Shown: positions 51,328 through 61,056, counted from the stretch's first letter. The stretch is DNA of 64,000 nt from Agrobacterium sp. a22-2 (GCF_012276985.1 NZ_JAAXMM010000016.1:1-64000); one strand, 5' to 3'. The notes: generated by a model from the sequence alone, not told the origin. Program-made: numbers and translations.

Positions 51328-51693
51328 TTACGTAGCGCGGGCCCTCAGCAAAGCGAGCGCAGTCAGGACATCGGGCCCCGCGAGCGGCTTGTTCAAGACG
51401 ATTACGCCCGGATCACGGCCCACGAGGTCCAGATCGTCTTCGGCCAGAAGGATTGTGCCAACCCCCGGTTCCCTGTCGGCGAGCCATGCGATCTTATCTG
51501 AGGCGGGGAGGTTGCTGTCCAGGACGACGCAGAACGCGCCGCCCGTGCTGTCCTTGGCCGACTGCCAGGAGCGGAACGGCTTGACGCGATATCCGTGCGC
51601 TTCGAGCGCGAACGCCAGCGAACGGAGTAGGGCCGAATCTTTTGCGATCGCGACGATGGTGGGTATCTGCGGCAATTGGATGACCATTGGCAT
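51328..51693 (-). CDS. Receiver-domain-only protein between fixJ and fixK
   Basis: A 121-residue stand-alone receiver. TIVAIAKDSALLRSLAFALEAHGY, a central AFCVVLDSNLPASDK with Asp at the phospho-acceptor position, and VIVLNKPLAG with the invariant Lys. The acidic pair after the first strand is replaced by AKDS, so phosphorylation may be impaired. Such genes recur beside fixLJ/fixK in rhizobia and may act as phosphate sinks or modulators. Not FixT, which is shorter. Confidence 0.65.
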   Translation of the reverse strand: MPMVIQLPQIPTIVAIAKDSALLRSLAFALEAHGYRVKPFRSWQSAKDSTGGAFCVVLDSNLPASDKIAWLADREPGVGTILLAEDDLDLVGRDPGVIVLNKPLAGPDVLTALALLRARAT

Positions 51694-51757
51694 GGGCTAC
51701 GCAGGATTGCGTGGAACCATCTAAGCGCACGAACCGGATACGCGGCCTTGTCCAGGA

Positions 51758-52399
51758 TCAAACTCCGCGTGAGTTTTTTTCAGGATTGGCGAAGCCAACG
51801 GCGAGCGACATCCGCACCAGTTCGGGAAGACTACGTGCCTTCATCTTGGCCATGACGTTCGCCCTGTGCACTTCCACAGTGCGCGGACTAATGTCTAGAC
51901 TGAATGCGATCGACTTGTTGGGCTGGCCGATCACGACCTGCTCGAGCACCTGGCGCTCGCGGTCGCTGAGCGTTTCAAGGCGACTCTTGATCTCCTCGGC
52001 TTTCTCGCTTCTGGAAGCCGTGCTGCCCAGCCGCTCCGACGCGTTTCGGATCGCATCCACCATTACAGTCTCATCGAACGGCTTCTCTATAAAATCGATC
52101 GCTCCGGCTTTCATCGCCTCGACTGCCATCGGAACGTCGCCGTGTCCCGTGATCAAGATGGAGGGAATTGAGATGCCGCCCGCCGCGAGCTTACGGATCA
52201 GCTCCACTCCGCTCATGTCGGGCATCCGGAGGTCCGTCACGAGGATAGCCTGGCTCAGGCTACGTGCGATGGCCAGGAAGGCCGCCGCGGATTCATGAAT
52301 CCGAACCCCGAACCCGTTCATGGTTAACATGAAGGCCAGCGATTTCCGAACCGCATCCTCGTCATCAACAATGTGCACAGTGAAGTCGTTGATCGTCAT
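51758..52399 (-). CDS. fixJ: Oxygen-response regulator FixJ
   Basis: A 213-residue NarL/FixJ regulator. Receiver: acidic VDDE, phospho-acceptor Asp56 in LVTDLRMPDMSG, ITGHGDVPMAVEAMKAGAIDFIEKPF with Thr and Lys. The LuxR-type HTH is at residues 143-200: LSDRERQVLEQVVIGQPNKSIAFSLDISPRTVEVHRANVMAKM, the FixJ family pattern. Overlaps the fixL stop by 4 bases. Phosphorylated by FixL in low oxygen, activates fixK (next genes downstream). Confidence 0.94.
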   Translation of the reverse strand: MTINDFTVHIVDDEDAVRKSLAFMLTMNGFGVRIHESAAAFLAIARSLSQAILVTDLRMPDMSGVELIRKLAAGGISIPSILITGHGDVPMAVEAMKAGAIDFIEKPFDETVMVDAIRNASERLGSTASRSEKAEEIKSRLETLSDRERQVLEQVVIGQPNKSIAFSLDISPRTVEVHRANVMAKMKARSLPELVRMSLAVGFANPEKNSRGV

Positions 52400-53898
52400 T
52401 CGTCATCCCTGTCGTATGCTGGCAGCGTGAACCCGAAACTGGCTCCTCCCAACGCGCTTTGGGACACTGTCATCTCGCCGCCGTGGGCCTGCACAATGCG
52501 TTTCGAAATAGAAAGACCGACGCCCATCCCCCCTGGTTTCGTCGTTATGAACGGCTTAAAGAGCTGGTCGGCGATTTCCTCGGAGATGCCCGTCCCCGAG
52601 TCCTCGACCACCACCGTCACCTCGTCCGCGCTGGAGCGCCTGATACTGACCCGCAACTCGCGCACGGGCGAATCCTTCATGGCCTCGATGCCGTTGCGCA
52701 GCAGGTTCGTCAGCACCTGCTGTATTTGGATGCGGTCAACCATAACGTGGTCAACGCAGCTGGGGAAGTTGAAGATGGCCCGTACACCTTTTTCCCGTGA
52801 TCCCACTAAGGCGAGTGCTGCCGCTTCTTCAACGATCTCGCGGATAATCTGCGGAGATTTATCCGTCTCGCCCTTGGTGACAAATTCGCGGAGATGCTTG
52901 ATGATCTGGCCAGCTCGCAAGCTCTGTTCGCCCGCCTCCTTCAGTGCCCCGCGGAGCCGCTCGGCTTTTTCGCCCTCCCAGTCCTGCAGAAGACGTGCCC
53001 CGCCATGAACGTAGTTAGCAATCGCTGAGAGCGGCTGGTTTAGTTCGTGGGCGAGGGTGGACGCCATTTCACCCATCTCGTTCAATCTCGCGAGACGAGC
53101 GAGTTCGGTCTGGATTTCCTGGAGCCGCGCCGCGGATTCCTCCCGCTCGGTGAGATCGCGAACGAACCCCGTGAAGAAGCGTCTGCCCGCCGTCAGCATC
53201 TCGCCGACTGCCAGTTTCATTGGGAAGGTGGAGCCGTCCTTGCGTTGGCCCACAACGACCCGGTCGACACCGATGATCCGCTTTTCCCCAGTGGTCAGAT
53301 ATCGATGGAGGTAACCATCGTGTTCATGACGATAGGGTTGCGGCATCAGCATCCTCAGATTTTGGCCCACGACCTCGTTTTCGGAATAGCCGAACTGTCT
53401 TTCCGCAGCGGCGTTAAAGCTAACGATTGTTCCTTCGTGGTCGCTGACAATGGTGGCGTCAAGAACGGTGTCGAGGATCGATTTGAGATGCGCGTCTCTG
53501 GTATCTAGGGCGAGTGCGGCTGCGGCGATCTTCTTGCGGGACTCGCGCAGCAATTCGCCCATTGCGGCGATCGACACTCCCACGAACAGGAAAACGAGCA
53601 GTTCCGGAACCTGTACGCCACCCGGCGTAAGCGACCTGAGGTAGATGGCCGAAAAAATCGAAAGGACGACCGCGAGCGAGCCCGGACCAAAGCCCCCAGT
53701 AAGCGCGGCGAGCAGGATCGATGGAACGAAAAGTATGTAGATGGCCCGGTCGTCCAGCACACCCATAAGGAAGTAGCGCAGCAGGAAAGCGATCAGGACT
53801 GCCGACACGGCGAAAGCGTAGCCGTGTGTCGGCGGCCAGTTCCTTTGCAGGAAATCCGACAAAGTCCGGGCAAAACCGTTCTCATCGTTCGACGTCAT
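52396..53898 (-). CDS. fixL: Haem oxygen sensor kinase FixL
   Basis: A 500-residue membrane kinase. Four TM helices at residues 28-115 precede a haem PAS domain (about 135-255) with the FixL fingerprint: YRHEHDGYLHRYLTTGEKRIIG; the haem-ligand His is His193 and the conserved distal Arg follow in VDRVVVGQRKDG. The HisKA box STLAHELNQPLSAIANYVHG has the phospho-His at 284, and the ATPase has VEDSGTGIS and GMGVGLSISKRIV. No auxiliary domain missing. Translationally coupled to fixJ. Confidence 0.95.
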   Translation of the reverse strand: MTSNDENGFARTLSDFLQRNWPPTHGYAFAVSAVLIAFLLRYFLMGVLDDRAIYILFVPSILLAALTGGFGPGSLAVVLSIFSAIYLRSLTPGGVQVPELLVFLFVGVSIAAMGELLRESRKKIAAAALALDTRDAHLKSILDTVLDATIVSDHEGTIVSFNAAAERQFGYSENEVVGQNLRMLMPQPYRHEHDGYLHRYLTTGEKRIIGVDRVVVGQRKDGSTFPMKLAVGEMLTAGRRFFTGFVRDLTEREESAARLQEIQTELARLARLNEMGEMASTLAHELNQPLSAIANYVHGGARLLQDWEGEKAERLRGALKEAGEQSLRAGQIIKHLREFVTKGETDKSPQIIREIVEEAAALALVGSREKGVRAIFNFPSCVDHVMVDRIQIQQVLTNLLRNGIEAMKDSPVRELRVSIRRSSADEVTVVVEDSGTGISEEIADQLFKPFITTKPGGMGVGLSISKRIVQAHGGEMTVSQSALGGASFGFTLPAYDRDDE

Positions 53899-54097
53899 CG
53901 CGTGTTACCATGCTTCCTCTGTGCCCTGATCGGTTGCCCGATATCCACTATCACGTGTGAAGAGGCCGTGTCACGCAAGGATCAGACGCGTGCGAGGAAC
54001 AGAGCTGGTTCGATTTGTCTGAACTTTCCGCGGCATTGTCCACTCAGGGTAATGAACTGTCAAAAACGAGTTCCAACCACTTTGTCGAAGCGGCTAC

Positions 54098-54367
54098 CTG
54101 CCGTTCAGCGCCTCAGGAGGAGCACTACTCTTCCACCTGCTGAGCAAGCTCTACGAGCGAACCAGCGTCGTGATTACCACCAACCTCAGCTTCAGCGAAT
54201 GGGCCACCGTCTTCGGCGATGCCAAGATGACCACGGCTCTGCTGGACCGCCTGACCCATCGTTGCCATATCCTGGAAACAGGGAACGACAGCTTCCGCTT
54301 CAAGGCTAGCTCAGCTGCCGCAGCACAGAAGAGAGGAGAAAAGGCCAATCCCTTGATCAAACCCTGA
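54098..54367 (+). pseudogene. IS21-family IstB, C-terminal fragment
   Basis: In the frame starting at 54098 the sequence gives GYLPFSASGGALLFHLLSKLYERTSVVITTNLSFSEWATVFGDAKMTTALLDRLTHRCHILETGNDSFRFK in outline, the unmistakable end of the IstB AAA+ helper of IS21 transposons (GYLPF, TTNLSF-EW, GD-KMT-ALLDRLTH). The Walker half is absent and no istA is nearby. Confidence 0.8.
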
Positions 54368-54444
54368 TCAGAAAACCATACTTAGAGGTGATGGCTCACT
54401 TCTCGGTGGAAAAAGCGGGGGTGCGGATAAAAAGTTGGACAGCT

Positions 54445-55004
54445 TTATATGATCAGGCCGAGGCTTTTACGATATTCGACCGGGCTGAGCGATCCCAGCG
54501 ATATCTTGATGCGCTTCTCATTGTACCAGCGGATATAGGCATCCACCTCGCCGACGAACTGTTCGATTGTCATGGCCTTCCAGTCCCGGGGATAGAAGAG
54601 TTCGGTTTTCAACCGGCCGAAGAAGCCTTCGCACGCGGCGTTGTCTTGCGAGCAACCCTTTCGGGACATCGAGCGAACCAGTTTCGCTTCGCTGATCCGG
54701 GTTAGCCAGCCTGGCCAGCGATAATGAGCTCCGCGATCGGAATGGACGATTGGCCGTTCCTCCACTTCGGTCACGGTCACAATGGCTGCATCCAGCATGG
54801 TGTTGACCAGCCCCGCATCGGGTTGCGTTCCAATCGACCAACTGATGACCATACCGTCAAAGCGGTGGATGATAGGCGAAAGGTAGACCTTCCCGGCTGG
54901 GATCTGGAACTCGGTGATGTCTGTCAGCCACTTCACGTTCGGCGCTTTCGCATGGAAGTCGCGATGTTCTCGGGCGCCGGACTGCTCACGCCAGTCCTCT
55001 TAGG
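54445..55004 (-). pseudogene. IS3-family transposase (OrfB integrase core), 5'-truncated
   Basis: The reverse strand encodes the rve domain of an IS3-type OrfB: RDFHAKAPNVKWLTDITEF with the first catalytic Asp, HSDRGAHYRWPGW with the second, and NAACEGFFGRLKTELFYPRDW with the Glu, ending in the typical YIRWYNEKRIKISLGSLSPVEYR. Coding similarity extends to about 55004 and then stops; OrfA and the first part of OrfB are missing. Relic. Confidence 0.8.
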
Positions 55005-55482
55005 GCATAGCCTTACACGCTATTCAAAACATCGAGGCCGAAGCGGAACAAATGCGCCGGTGAGTGTGGTGCATGCGGCGCGTGGCCAAATGCCGGTAAA
55101 AATGCGCAGCTTCATGGATTTTTCGATACCACGGTTGAGGCGCGGCCTGTTTGAATTGCTGGATGCGAGTGATGAAAGGTGAACATTGCAGCGAGCATCA
55201 ATCAGCGCCGCTTGATTGTTATGATGTGGAGAAGCTCCACTTCAGTAGACGGTGCCGCAGCGATGTATTCTTTTTCATATGCGATCTGCGCATCGATACA
55301 CTGAAGGTGAAGGCTCGGAATTTTCTTTGATATTTTTTTAGAAACGGGGGGGCCGCGGTTCGAATCCGCTCAAGGCGCTTATTCGTATAGCTCCGAAGCC
55401 CGTTAGCGGGGAGGATGGGTTGTCCATCGGGCGAGTTAAGAGCATGCTGATTTGGTGTTTCACAACAGGGATTTTTGGGGCG
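55005..55482. other. Gene-free region with a tRNA T-arm-like segment
   Basis: About 480 bases with no convincing gene. At 55352-55370 GCGG-TTCGAAT-CCGC forms a T-arm-like stem-loop containing the invariant TTCGAAT loop, followed by GGCGC; no D or anticodon arms are present and no CCA end. It may be the 3' fragment of a tRNA gene left by an integrative element. An AT-rich stretch with a run of T lies just upstream. Confidence 0.35.
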
Positions 55483-56004
55483 ATGGGACGTCCTCGATTA
55501 CTTCCGGATAGATCATTCCCCCGCTACGCCTACTTGCCGGGCAAGGGTCCACATCCGGTCCGTGATCCTGGAGGACACAGCTACCGTGTTCAGCCGGTTT
55601 TGGTTATCGCGTCTCTCGACTCTGAGGAGTTCGAGTGGGGCCAGGATCTCTTTAATCACGGGTACTATTGGGAAGCCCACGAGGCGTGGGAAGGAATTTG
55701 GCAGATTGCAAACAGAGGAAGCCCGCTGCGCGCCTTTCTAAAGGGATTGATCTTGCTATGCGCAACCGGGGTGAAGATCCGGGAAGGTAAACGGACTCCA
55801 GCGATGCGTCACGCTAGACGCGCCGGCGCGCTGTTGCGAGATTTGATAACGGCGCCGCATGACCATTTCTCAAGCGCCCTAGGCATATCCCCTGGATTAC
55901 TTGCTGATCTCGCCGAAGCGACAGCTGAGGCCATGCCGGCATCGCCCATGACGACTCAGGGACAGCCTGAACCGGTCTTCGACTTCGTTCTGGGAGACGC
56001 GTAG
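55483..56004 (+). CDS. DUF309-domain protein
   Basis: A 173-residue protein. The DUF309 motif is clear: FNHGYYWEAHEAWEGIWQIANRGSPLRAFLKGLILLCATGVKIREG in outline, with the E-HE-WE metal-site-like residues. An N-terminal basic stretch (RPRLLPDRSFPRYAYLPGKGPHPVRDPGGHSY) precedes it, a common layout in rhizobial homologues. The ATG at 55483 follows GGGG. Function unknown. Orientation opposite to the Ku genes. Confidence 0.8.
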   Translation: MGRPRLLPDRSFPRYAYLPGKGPHPVRDPGGHSYRVQPVLVIASLDSEEFEWGQDLFNHGYYWEAHEAWEGIWQIANRGSPLRAFLKGLILLCATGVKIREGKRTPAMRHARRAGALLRDLITAPHDHFSSALGISPGLLADLAEATAEAMPASPMTTQGQPEPVFDFVLGDA

Positions 56005-56096
56005 ATTTTGCGGATGGCTCATCGAGAATTTCGGCGCTAAACGGCAGCCACTTTGTCGCTGCGGTCGTGATCGTGGCACGGCCAAAGGCCATAAGA

Positions 56097-56918
56097 TCAT
56101 CCAGCTTTGCGGGATTTCAGCTCCTTCACAACCGACTTCTTCAATGCGTCCATGATGTTTACGACGTTGCTCTTTTCCTCGTCATCATCCTTCGTGAATT
56201 TCGAAGTCTTGGCCTTCGACGGCTTCTTGGCTTTCTTCTTATCGGCAATGAGCTTCAGCAAGCTCTCCTGTATCGGATCGGACACCATCTCCGGAGACCA
56301 GTCCTTCAGCCGTTTCTTGATGGCAGCTTCAATCGCTGACACGTTTTTGGCGTCCGACTTTTTGTCTATGCGGGTAAAATACTCGCTCTCCGGCCGCACT
56401 TCATCTCCGAAGCGAAGGGTCCACACGACGATGCCTTCGCCTCTCGGTTCGAGCACAACCGCTCGTTCACGGCGACCCAGCACGACACGGGAGATGCCAA
56501 CGACGTCCTCGGCCTCCATGGCTTGCCGAATGACTGCGAAAGCTTCGTCGCCGATTTTGTCGTTTGCCGTGAGGTAGTACGGGGTTTCGAGATAAACCCA
56601 CTCGATGCTGCCACGCGGCACGAATTTTTCGATGTCAATTGTGCGGACCGTCTCCAGCTCGACGGATTCCAGATCCTCGTCGGTCAGGAGCACATAATCG
56701 TTCTCGCCGCGCTCGTAGCCCTTTGCTTCATGCTCATCTTTCACAGGCTTGCCGGTCACGCGATCCACGTACTGGGAGACTACCCGGTTTCCGGTATCCT
56801 TGTTGAGTGTATGGAAGCGGACTTTTTCGGACTCAGATGTGGCCGAGGTCATTGCCACAGGGCAGGTGACGAGCGAGAGCTTGAGGTAGCCTCTCCAATA
56901 TGGGCGACGCGGTGCCAT
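56097..56918 (-). CDS. ku: Ku protein 1, DNA end binding (NHEJ)
   Basis: A 273-residue bacterial Ku. Family blocks: PYWRGYLKLSLVTCPVAM at the start, FHTLNKDTGNRVVSQYVDRVTGKPV, the ring-forming core ESVELETVRTIDIEKFVPRGSIEWVYLETPYYL in outline and the Lys-rich C-terminal tail (KKKAKKPSKAKTSKF). It encircles DNA ends as a homodimer or with another Ku and recruits LigD. Starts 3 bases after the second Ku gene's stop in the same direction. Confidence 0.92.
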   Translation of the reverse strand: MAPRRPYWRGYLKLSLVTCPVAMTSATSESEKVRFHTLNKDTGNRVVSQYVDRVTGKPVKDEHEAKGYERGENDYVLLTDEDLESVELETVRTIDIEKFVPRGSIEWVYLETPYYLTANDKIGDEAFAVIRQAMEAEDVVGISRVVLGRRERAVVLEPRGEGIVVWTLRFGDEVRPESEYFTRIDKKSDAKNVSAIEAAIKKRLKDWSPEMVSDPIQESLLKLIADKKKAKKPSKAKTSKFTKDDDEEKSNVVNIMDALKKSVVKELKSRKAG

Positions 56919-56921
56919 CGA

Positions 56922-57809
56922 TCAGCTCGCTTTCTTGCTTGCGGGTTTTGCCCGGCTCTTGGTGGACTTGGAAGCCGTGACCTTCTTGCCCGAGTTGGCA
57001 TTGGCGGCCTTCGGCTTGCTTGCGGACGGCTTATCCATGCCAGCGCTCTCACGCAGCGCCTTGAGCAGGTCGTTCGGCTTGGAAACCTTGATGGGCTTCG
57101 GCTTCGGAAGGGTCTTGCCCTCCGCCTTCGCCTTCACCAGCGCAGCGAGGGCATCCTCGTAGCGATCGTCGAATTTCGCTGGGTCAAACTCGCCCTTCTT
57201 CGTGGTGATGATGTGTTTCGCCAGATCGAGCATCGCGGCTTCGACCTTTATCTTCGCCACGTCTTTGAATACTTCCTCGGAAGGCCGGACTTCATAATCA
57301 TAGTTGAGGGTCGTCGCGATCATGCCTTTGCCATGTGCCCGGATCAGGACAGTTCGCATTCGGCGGAAGAGCACAGTGCGAGCTATTGCCGCGGCCCTGG
57401 TCTTGCTCAGGGCATCCCGGATGCTGGTGAAAGCGTCCTGATCGACATCGTCGACCGGTACCAGGTAGTAAGGCTTGTCGAAATAGACGTCATCGATCTT
57501 GCCGCATGGGATGAAAGCCTCGGCTTCCAGCATCTTGTCAGAGTCGGGAACGACCGCCGCGACCTCTTCAGGGTCGATCATGATGTAATCGCCGTTGCCG
57601 GTCTCGAAGCCCTTCACCTGTTGGTCGCGTTTCACGACCTCCTCGGACTCACTGTCTATGAACTCGCGTTTCAAGCGGTTTCCGGTGCTCTCGTTGATCA
57701 TATGGAAGCTGATCCGCTCGGATGTCGAGGTTGCCGTGTAGAGGCCAACGGCAGAACTGATTTCACCAATCTTCAGGTGACCTTTCCACTGAGCGCGATG
57801 TGCTGCCAT
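56922..57809 (-). CDS. ku: Ku protein 2, DNA end binding (NHEJ)
   Basis: A 295-residue Ku paralogue. AQWKGHLKIGEISSAVGLYTA, FHMINESTGNRLKREFIDSES, KMLEAEAFIPCGKIDDVYFDKPYYLVP and a Ser/Lys/Ala-rich tail (KVTASKSTKSRAKPASKKAS). The two Ku proteins are clearly diverged, so may act as a heterodimer or respond to different conditions, as in other multi-Ku rhizobia. First gene of a two-gene Ku operon. Confidence 0.92.
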   Translation of the reverse strand: MAAHRAQWKGHLKIGEISSAVGLYTATSTSERISFHMINESTGNRLKREFIDSESEEVVKRDQQVKGFETGNGDYIMIDPEEVAAVVPDSDKMLEAEAFIPCGKIDDVYFDKPYYLVPVDDVDQDAFTSIRDALSKTRAAAIARTVLFRRMRTVLIRAHGKGMIATTLNYDYEVRPSEEVFKDVAKIKVEAAMLDLAKHIITTKKGEFDPAKFDDRYEDALAALVKAKAEGKTLPKPKPIKVSKPNDLLKALRESAGMDKPSASKPKAANANSGKKVTASKSTKSRAKPASKKAS

Positions 57810-58025
57810 TTCCGTCCCTCCGAGTCCATGGCAGAGGAAACTAAAACGCCGCCTACTTGGTTCCGTCGCTTTCGTTGGACTGGATCATGTCATTCAGGGT
57901 GAAGGGTCAATGTGGCAGTTTCGACGCAATGTCCCGAAATACGTGTCGCCGAACAGGATGGAAGTGAAACCACTGGGGCGCCAGCAGCGTTTGAACAGGT
58001 GATGGAACAAAAAGGACAAGTTGAC

Positions 58026-58334
58026 ATGGCAGACGACAGCACAACGACAATACGAGCAACGTTCGAAATACGTGCGGCAGCTGACCTCGCCGTCGAACAT
58101 CTTGTTCAGCAACACGGTATTTCCAGGCCCGACGTTATCATCCAGTCGGCGAGTGGTGAAAAAACCGCCGGCTCCAGGCCGTCCGGCGGCGATGCCTCGC
58201 GTGAAGACGGCGCTCGCCACGATGGGGCATTTGAAGGCGAGATCGAAGTCTCTGCGGATATCGCTGCCGATCAGGCCGCCGCCGTCCTACGAAGCTTCGG
58301 AGATGCCGGAGCGATCCGCGTGTCGGGCAAATAG
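58026..58334 (+). CDS. Small hypothetical protein upstream of ligD
   Basis: A 102-residue acidic protein, Ala/Asp/Glu-rich, beginning ADDSTTTIRATFEIRAAADLAVEHLVQQHGISRPDVIIQ, then a Gly/Ser linker, then EVSADIAADQAAAVLRSFGDAGAIRVSGK. The two halves look like a duplicated beta-alpha unit. No known family. ATG 58026 has AAGGA upstream; it precedes ligD by 58 bases and is likely co-transcribed. Confidence 0.55.
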   Translation: MADDSTTTIRATFEIRAAADLAVEHLVQQHGISRPDVIIQSASGEKTAGSRPSGGDASREDGARHDGAFEGEIEVSADIAADQAAAVLRSFGDAGAIRVSGK

Positions 58335-58392
58335 CAGTTTACGGGGGCGCCTTGAATTCGGCCCCGTTTCTCTTGCGTTAGGATTATAAACC

Positions 58393-61056
58393 ATGGCCGA
58401 TAATCTTTCGACGTACCGCGACAAGCGCGATTTCAAAAAGACCGCCGAGCCCAGTGGAGAGTCGCGGGTCAGCGCGTCCAACCGTCGTCGATTTGTGATC
58501 CAGAAGCATGACGCGACGCGACTGCACTACGATCTTCGGCTGGAGCTGGACGGAGTGTTCAAGTCTTGGGCCGTGACGAGAGGTCCATCGCTCGATCCTG
58601 GCGATAAGCGCCTCGCGGTTGAAGTGGAAGATCATCCTCTCGACTACGGCGACTTCGAAGGCACCATCCCCAAAGGCCAGTACGGCGGCGGGACGATTAT
58701 GCTGTGGGATCGGGGCTACTGGGAGCCGGAAGGAAAGAATACGCCGGAAGAGGCGCTCGCCAAGGGTGATTTCAAGTTCACGCTTGAGGGTGATCGCCTA
58801 CATGGCAGTTTCGTGCTCGTCCGCATGCGGCATGATCGCGATGGCGGCAAACGCACCAATTGGCTGCTGATCAAGCATCATGACGACTATTCTGTCGAGG
58901 AGAACGGCGCAGCCGTGCTTGAGGAGAACGATACATCGGTGGCATCCGGCCGGACGATGGAGGCCATTGCTTCCGGCGAAGGCAAGAAGCCAAAACCGTT
59001 CATGCTGCAAGGCGGCGCGGTTGAAGCGGATGCCGTGTGGGACAGCGATCACGGTCTTGCCGCCGAAGAGCGCAAGGCCGGGTCAAAGACAGTCACCAAG
59101 TCAGCGAAGAAGCTCGCGGCCGCCAAACGCACGAAATCTTTGATGCCGTACTTTATCGCGCCGCAGCTTTGCGAGACCTTGGCGCGTCCGCCATCTGCAA
59201 ATGGCTGGATCCATGAAATCAAGTTCGATGGCTATCGCATTCAGATGCGGGTCGAGAACGGTGAGGTTACCCTGAAGACCCGCAAGGGCCTGGATTGGAC
59301 CGCAAAATGGCCCGCCATTGCTGCGTCGGCGTCCAAGCTTCCCGACTGCATTATCGATGGTGAGATTTGTGCCCTCGATGAAAACGGCGCTCCCGATTTT
59401 GCCGCCTTGCAGGCTTCGCTGTCGGAGGGCAAGACGGACGACATGATCTTTTTCGCCTTTGATCTTCTGTTCGTCGGCGACGAGGAGCTGCGCGAATTGC
59501 CGCTAACCGAGCGAAAGGACAGGCTCGCTGCACTCTTGTCCGACGCTGGCGACGATCCCAGGCTCCGCTTCGTTGAGCATTTCGAGACGGGCGGCGATGC
59601 GGTGCTGAAGTCTGCCTGCCGCCTGTCTCTGGAAGGTATCATCTCGAAACAGGCGGACGCTCCCTACCGGTCCGGGCGCACGGAGACCTGGGCGAAATCG
59701 AAATGCCGCGCAGGCCATGAAGTGGTCATCGGCGCCTATGCCACGACCAATGGAAAGTTCCGATCACTGCTGGTCGGCGTTAATCGCGGCAACCACTTCG
59801 TCTATGTTGGCCGCGTCGGCACAGGCTATGGCGCAAAGGTCGTCGAGACGCTCTTGCCGAAGCTGAAGGAAATGGAGGCCTCAAAATCACCGTTCACAGG
59901 CATCGATGCGCCGAAGAAATCATCCGACATCGTCTGGCTGAAACCGCAACTCGTCGCCGAGATTGAATTTGCCGGCTGGACGGGTGATGGCCAGGTTCGC
60001 CAGGCGGCATTCAAGGGCCTTCGAGAAGATAAGCCGGCCGAGGAGGTGGAAGCAGTGACGCCCGCCTCTCCGATCGCAAACGAGGTGCCCGATCCGGAGA
60101 CCGCCAAGCCGCCACCCAAGCGTTTCCGCAAGGGTGCGAAGGCGGAAGTCATGGGCGTGATGATCTCCAGTCCGGACAAGCCACTTTGGCCGGATGCCGG
60201 CGACAACGAGCCGGTCACTAAGCTCGACCTGGCGCACTATCACGAAGCGGTTGGGCCTTGGCTGATCGACCATATCAAGGGGCGACCTTGCTCGATCATT
60301 CGCACCCCTGATGGAATTGGTGGTGAGCAGTTCTTCCAGCGTCATGCCATGCCGGGGACGTCGAACCTTCTGGAGCTCGTAACCGTCTTCGGCGACAAGA
60401 AGCCCTATCTGCAGATAGATCGTGTCGAGGGACTGGGTGCGATTGCTCAGATTGGCGGCGTCGAACTTCATCCGTGGAACTGCGAACCCAACCAACCGGA
60501 AGTACCGGGGCGACTGGTTTTCGACCTTGATCCTGGTCCGGATGTTGAATTCTCCACTGTCGTCAAGGCTGCACGAGAAATCCGTGACCGCCTCGAAGAC
60601 CTGGGGCTTGTCAGCTTTTGCAAGACGACCGGCGGCAAGGGCCTGCATGTTGTCACGCCCTTGGCTGTGCCGAAGGGCAAGAAACTCAAGTGGGATGAGG
60701 CGAAAGGCTTTGCCCATGATGTTTGCCAAGATATGGTGCGCGACTATCCTGATCTCTACCTGATCAAGATGGCCAAGAACCAGCGCGAGGGCCGCATCTT
60801 CCTCGACTATTTGCGCAACGATCGCATGGCCACGGCGGTTGCGCCATTGTCACCGCGCGCACGTCCCGGAGCAACAGTCTCGATGCCGCTCAATTGGAGC
60901 CAGGTGAAAACAGATCTCGATCCCAAACGGTTCACGATCCGCACCGTGCCCGAGCTGTTGAAGAAGAGCACCGCCTGGCAGGATTACTGTGATGGGCAGA
61001 GGCCTCTGGAACAGGCGATCAAGCGGCTGGCCAAAACCCGAAAGACGGCGGTTTGA
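58393..61056 (+). CDS. ligD: Multifunctional DNA ligase LigD (PE-ligase-polymerase)
   Basis: An 887-residue NHEJ enzyme with three modules. Phosphoesterase (residues 33-190: RRRFVIQKHDATRLHYDLRLELDGVFKSWAV in outline, the His-Asp signature). ATP-dependent ligase from about 260, motif I KFDGYR with Lys277, then DGEI and EGIISKQ. Polymerase/primase from about 595, beginning PDKPLWPDAGD, with FDLDPGPDVEF as the catalytic Asp pair and CKTTGGKGLHVV. Order PE-LIG-POL is usual. Together with the two Ku genes it makes a full plasmid-borne NHEJ system. Confidence 0.95.
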   Translation: MADNLSTYRDKRDFKKTAEPSGESRVSASNRRRFVIQKHDATRLHYDLRLELDGVFKSWAVTRGPSLDPGDKRLAVEVEDHPLDYGDFEGTIPKGQYGGGTIMLWDRGYWEPEGKNTPEEALAKGDFKFTLEGDRLHGSFVLVRMRHDRDGGKRTNWLLIKHHDDYSVEENGAAVLEENDTSVASGRTMEAIASGEGKKPKPFMLQGGAVEADAVWDSDHGLAAEERKAGSKTVTKSAKKLAAAKRTKSLMPYFIAPQLCETLARPPSANGWIHEIKFDGYRIQMRVENGEVTLKTRKGLDWTAKWPAIAASASKLPDCIIDGEICALDENGAPDFAALQASLSEGKTDDMIFFAFDLLFVGDEELRELPLTERKDRLAALLSDAGDDPRLRFVEHFETGGDAVLKSACRLSLEGIISKQADAPYRSGRTETWAKSKCRAGHEVVIGAYATTNGKFRSLLVGVNRGNHFVYVGRVGTGYGAKVVETLLPKLKEMEASKSPFTGIDAPKKSSDIVWLKPQLVAEIEFAGWTGDGQVRQAAFKGLREDKPAEEVEAVTPASPIANEVPDPETAKPPPKRFRKGAKAEVMGVMISSPDKPLWPDAGDNEPVTKLDLAHYHEAVGPWLIDHIKGRPCSIIRTPDGIGGEQFFQRHAMPGTSNLLELVTVFGDKKPYLQIDRVEGLGAIAQIGGVELHPWNCEPNQPEVPGRLVFDLDPGPDVEFSTVVKAAREIRDRLEDLGLVSFCKTTGGKGLHVVTPLAVPKGKKLKWDEAKGFAHDVCQDMVRDYPDLYLIKMAKNQREGRIFLDYLRNDRMATAVAPLSPRARPGATVSMPLNWSQVKTDLDPKRFTIRTVPELLKKSTAWQDYCDGQRPLEQAIKRLAKTRKTAV

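Noticed and set aside
54353..54372. FixK-type box in TTGATCAAACCCTGATCAG.
   Set aside because: Spacing does not fit TTGA-N6-TCAA; it lies in an IstB remnant.
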